Origin: Parabacteroides chinchillae
GTDB taxonomy: Bacteria > Bacteroidota > Bacteroidia > Bacteroidales > Tannerellaceae
DNA: 64,000 nt
Reading direction: 5' to 3'
NCBI RefSeq assembly: GCF_900108035.1
Contig: NZ_FNVS01000008.1
Location: forward strand, 1-64,000
A model generated the notes under the pieces. The model did not search any database, had not been told where the DNA came from, and saw only the letters and a list, made by a program, of their open reading frames with translations. A program made the translations under genes and the position numbers. Shown piece after piece: positions 63,320 through 64,000 of the stretch (position 1 is its first letter; every line of letters starts with the position of its first letter).

Positions 63320-63826
63320 CTAATTAGTTTTGTATTTAAAGGAAACCTGAGCTAATTCTTCATTTGCTTTCACGATTTTCTTTTTCAAATCTTCTTTGTA
63401 TGCAACAAGCTTTTCCTGGAGTTGTTCATCTCCTACGGCAAGCATTTGTACTGCAAGGATACCGGCGTTAAGTGCTCCGTTAATTCCTACGGTTGCAACA
63501 GGGATTCCCGGAGGCATCTGTACGATAGCCAATAGGGCATCCATACCGTCTAACGAAGAGTTGATAGGTACACCGATAACCGGCAATGTCGTCATGGATG
63601 CTATCACGCCGCATAAATGGGCTGCCATGCCGGCTGCTGCGATAATCACTTTAATGCCGCGACTTTTGGCTCCTTTGGCAAAAGCCTCCACTTCTGCCGG
63701 AGTACGGTGGGCAGACAGTGCATGCATTTCGAATGGGATTTCCATTTCGTCAAGCAACTTGGCTGCTTTTTCCATAACGGGCAGGTCTGATGTGCTGCCC
63801 ATTATTATACTTACAACAGGTGTCAT
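63320..63826 (-). CDS. purE: 5-(carboxyamino)imidazole ribonucleotide mutase
   Basis: A 168-residue class I PurE of purine synthesis. Motifs are IIMGSTSDLPVMEKAAKLL, ALSAHRTPAEVEAFA and IAAAGMAAHLCGVIASMT (catalytic His). It follows gcvH by 6 bp and precedes ispG, a gene order often seen in Bacteroidales. Confidence 0.97.
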   Translation of the reverse strand: MTPVVSIIMGSTSDLPVMEKAAKLLDEMEIPFEMHALSAHRTPAEVEAFAKGAKSRGIKVIIAAAGMAAHLCGVIASMTTLPVIGVPINSSLDGMDALLAIVQMPPGIPVATVGINGALNAGILAVQMLAVGDEQLQEKLVAYKEDLKKKIVKANEELAQVSFKYKTN

Positions 63827-63832
63827 ATTCTC

Positions 63833-64000
63833 TTATTTTGCAATCAATTGTTCATAATCTGCCGCAGACAACAGTTCATTCACTTCTGATTTGTCTTTCA
63901 GAGAGATTTTGATCAACCAACCTTTACCGTAAGCATCTTCGTTAACCAATTCCGGTTTGTCTTCCAGTTCAGCATTAATTTCCAATACTTCGCCGCTAAC
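63833..64000 (-). CDS. gcvH: Glycine cleavage system H protein, C-terminal part
   Basis: The frame from the right edge to the stop at 63833-63835 gives 55 residues ending [15 protein letters not shown]. It starts [20 protein letters not shown] and continues [13 protein letters not shown], the conserved end of GcvH. The lipoyl-lysine would lie outside the window. It ends 6 bp before purE and is likely co-transcribed with it. Confidence 0.92.
   Translation of the reverse strand, partial: VSGEVLEINAELEDKPELVNEDAYGKGWLIKISLKDKSEVNELLSAADYEQLIAK

Overview
The window comes from a gut-type member of the Bacteroidales, most likely Parabacteroides or a close relative; the species cannot be fixed from sequence alone. 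The evidence is a porPKLMN (gldKLMN) type IX secretion operon, a SusC/SusD polysaccharide utilisation locus (PUL) with its own ECF sigma/FecR pair, AT-rich leaders with almost no Shine-Dalgarno sequences, Bacteroidetes-type promoters (TTTG/TTG, 19-20 bp, TAnnTTTG), a plant-like three-domain IspG, and several Bacteroidales-restricted DUF families.

Layout. 1-1.5 kb: a G+C-richer stretch with a truncated lipoprotein gene, a DUF6261 gene and an exact 42-bp-period array of imperfect palindromes. 1.6-7.7 kb: T9SS operon porP-gldK-gldL-gldM-gldN (minus). 7.9-15.2 kb: DUF2795 protein, PduO-type adenosyltransferase, a methyltransferase-fold protein and an RND tripartite efflux operon (all minus). 15.4-20.2 kb: secreted ADP-ribosylglycohydrolase-like lipoprotein, RRM and cold-shock proteins, a beta-propeller lipoprotein and an orphan KilA-N gene with repeat-rich flanks. 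20.6-25.4 kb: parC, DUF3316, S41 peptidase and tRNA-Leu (plus). 25.5-31.8 kb: a decayed AbiEii toxin gene, dprA-thioesterase-U32 operon, SGNH esterase, dusB, and two related small-RNA-like elements, each with its own promoter and terminator. 31.8-46.2 kb: the PUL: ECF sigma, FecR, SusC (with STN domain), SusD, GH92 mannosidase, alkaline phosphatase, MGH1-like glycosidase and metallophosphoesterase. 46.2-49.8 kb: PorW/SprE, a further T9SS component. 49.8-64 kb: housekeeping (metal permease, aroA, ribF, M20 deacylase, envelope operon dut-TPR-DUF4292-envC-flippase-acyltransferase, ispG, purE, gcvH).

How the parts work together. GldK/GldN form the periplasmic ring, GldL/GldM the proton-driven motor, PorP is a barrel partner and PorW is thought to link the motor to the translocon. 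In the PUL, SusD/SusC would bind and import glycan, and SusC signals through its STN domain to FecR and the sigma factor. GH92 implies alpha-mannose substrates; two phosphatase-type enzymes in the same gene cluster suggest phosphorylated mannan or glycan. 

The most unusual items are non-coding: the 42-bp array before DUF6261, the paired small-RNA elements, matching promoter and operator-like motifs in the PUL, a 22-bp triple repeat between inverted repeats near 52.5 kb, and GTTGACA repeats around ispG. No wholly new multi-gene system is obvious. Nothing here was tested by database search; names rest on recognised motifs and gene order.
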